Below are positions 5,623 through 5,952 of a DNA stretch of 5,952 bases, one piece after another (position 1 is the stretch's first letter; each line of letters starts with the position of its first letter). The stretch lies in contig JAITJB010000280.1 in assembly GCA_031279155.1 (NCBI GenBank), forward strand, positions 1 through 5,952. The letters are read 5' to 3'. This DNA comes from Deltaproteobacteria bacterium (lineage in GTDB: Bacteria > Desulfobacterota > Desulfarculia > Adiutricales > Adiutricaceae). The notes under the pieces were generated by a model. That model did not search any database. It saw only the letters and a list, made by a program, of their open reading frames with translations, and was not told where the DNA came from. The position numbers and the translations under genes are program-made.

Positions 5623-5952
5623 GTCACTTTGTCGGCATAGATCTCGGCACCACCAATAGCGCTATCTGCTCTTTTGATGGTGCAACCACGAGAGTGTGGA
5701 AAAGCCCGGAACAAAACGACGTGACCCCGTCAGCCATTTTAATCGACCGCCGGGGCAATAAATTTATCGGTAAACGAGCTTACGACGCCGCCGCCGCTAA
5801 CCCTGACAACACGGCTCTTTTGTTTAAGCGCTTAATGGGCACCAGCACAACTATTCATCTATCGGCCCCGAACGTAACCCTAACCCCCGAACAGTGCTCT
5901 ACCGAGATCTTAAAGGCCCTTTTTGGCTATTTACCGGAAGAGTTTCGAAACG
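5619..5952 (+). CDS. Hsp70 (DnaK-family) chaperone, 3' partial
   Basis: The first 111 residues of an Hsp70 ATPase domain run off the window end. The phosphate-1 motif GIDLGTTNSAIC is at residues 6-17, with D8 and T11-T12 in the same positions as in E. coli DnaK. VTPSAI (35-40) corresponds to the DnaK TTPS region, NPDNT (61-65) to NPENT, and FKRLMG (69-74) to IKRLIG, with a lysine at residue 70, matching the catalytic K70 of DnaK. LTPEQCSTEILKAL (88-101) matches the following helix. The intervening sequence is clearly diverged from housekeeping DnaK, so it is better named an Hsp70-family protein than DnaK. The ATG is fixed by the motif position and by GGAG at 5604-5607, 11 nt upstream. The start overlaps the GrpE-like stop by 4 bp. 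The substrate-binding domain is outside the window, so an actin-like or HscC-like architecture cannot be excluded. Confidence 0.93.
   Translation, partial: MSHFVGIDLGTTNSAICSFDGATTRVWKSPEQNDVTPSAILIDRRGNKFIGKRAYDAAAANPDNTALLFKRLMGTSTTIHLSAPNVTLTPEQCSTEILKALFGYLPEEFRN

Noticed and set aside
5400..5714. Open frame of 104 codons on the minus strand across the GrpE-like/Hsp70 overlap
   Set aside because: It is antisense to two genes with recognisable protein motifs and resembles no known family; its Ser/Gly/Pro-rich content mirrors the 9-bp repeat of the sense strand.

Overview
The window holds parts or all of four protein genes and one unusually long non-coding stretch. Gene content fits a Gram-negative, motile or chemosensory bacterium. 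The Ski2-type helicase, the chemoreceptor style and the GrpE-like/Hsp70 pair would suit Desulfobacterota (the former Deltaproteobacteria), but this is an impression from protein flavour and not a proven assignment. Coding regions are of balanced composition, while the spacer between them is clearly AT-rich.

Layout. (1) Positions 2-1930, plus strand: a Ski2-like SF2 helicase cut at its N-terminus by the window edge but with all core motifs from Walker A onward. (2) Positions 1934-1980: a hairpin terminator in the gap between convergent genes, oriented to serve the minus-strand gene. (3) Positions 1999-3795, minus strand: a complete two-transmembrane methyl-accepting chemotaxis protein with a long sensor region, no evident full HAMP domain and an intact signalling hairpin. 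(4) About 3800-5170: roughly 1.3 kb with no supportable gene. It carries several small inverted repeats and tandem repeats, the densest at 4870-4972, just upstream of a strong extended -10 promoter at 5017-5025. (5) Positions 5173-5622, plus strand: a short GrpE-like protein whose tail is encoded by a 9-bp tandem repeat. (6) Position 5619 to the window end: the start of a divergent Hsp70 (DnaK-family) protein, overlapping the preceding gene by ATGA.

The most interesting unit is the last one. A shortened, divergent GrpE-like exchange factor is translationally coupled to a non-housekeeping Hsp70, behind a promoter with a leader of about 140 nt and a repeat cluster upstream. This looks like a dedicated chaperone/exchange-factor operon; its client and the rest of the operon lie beyond the window. 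The helicase and chemoreceptor appear to be independent transcription units.
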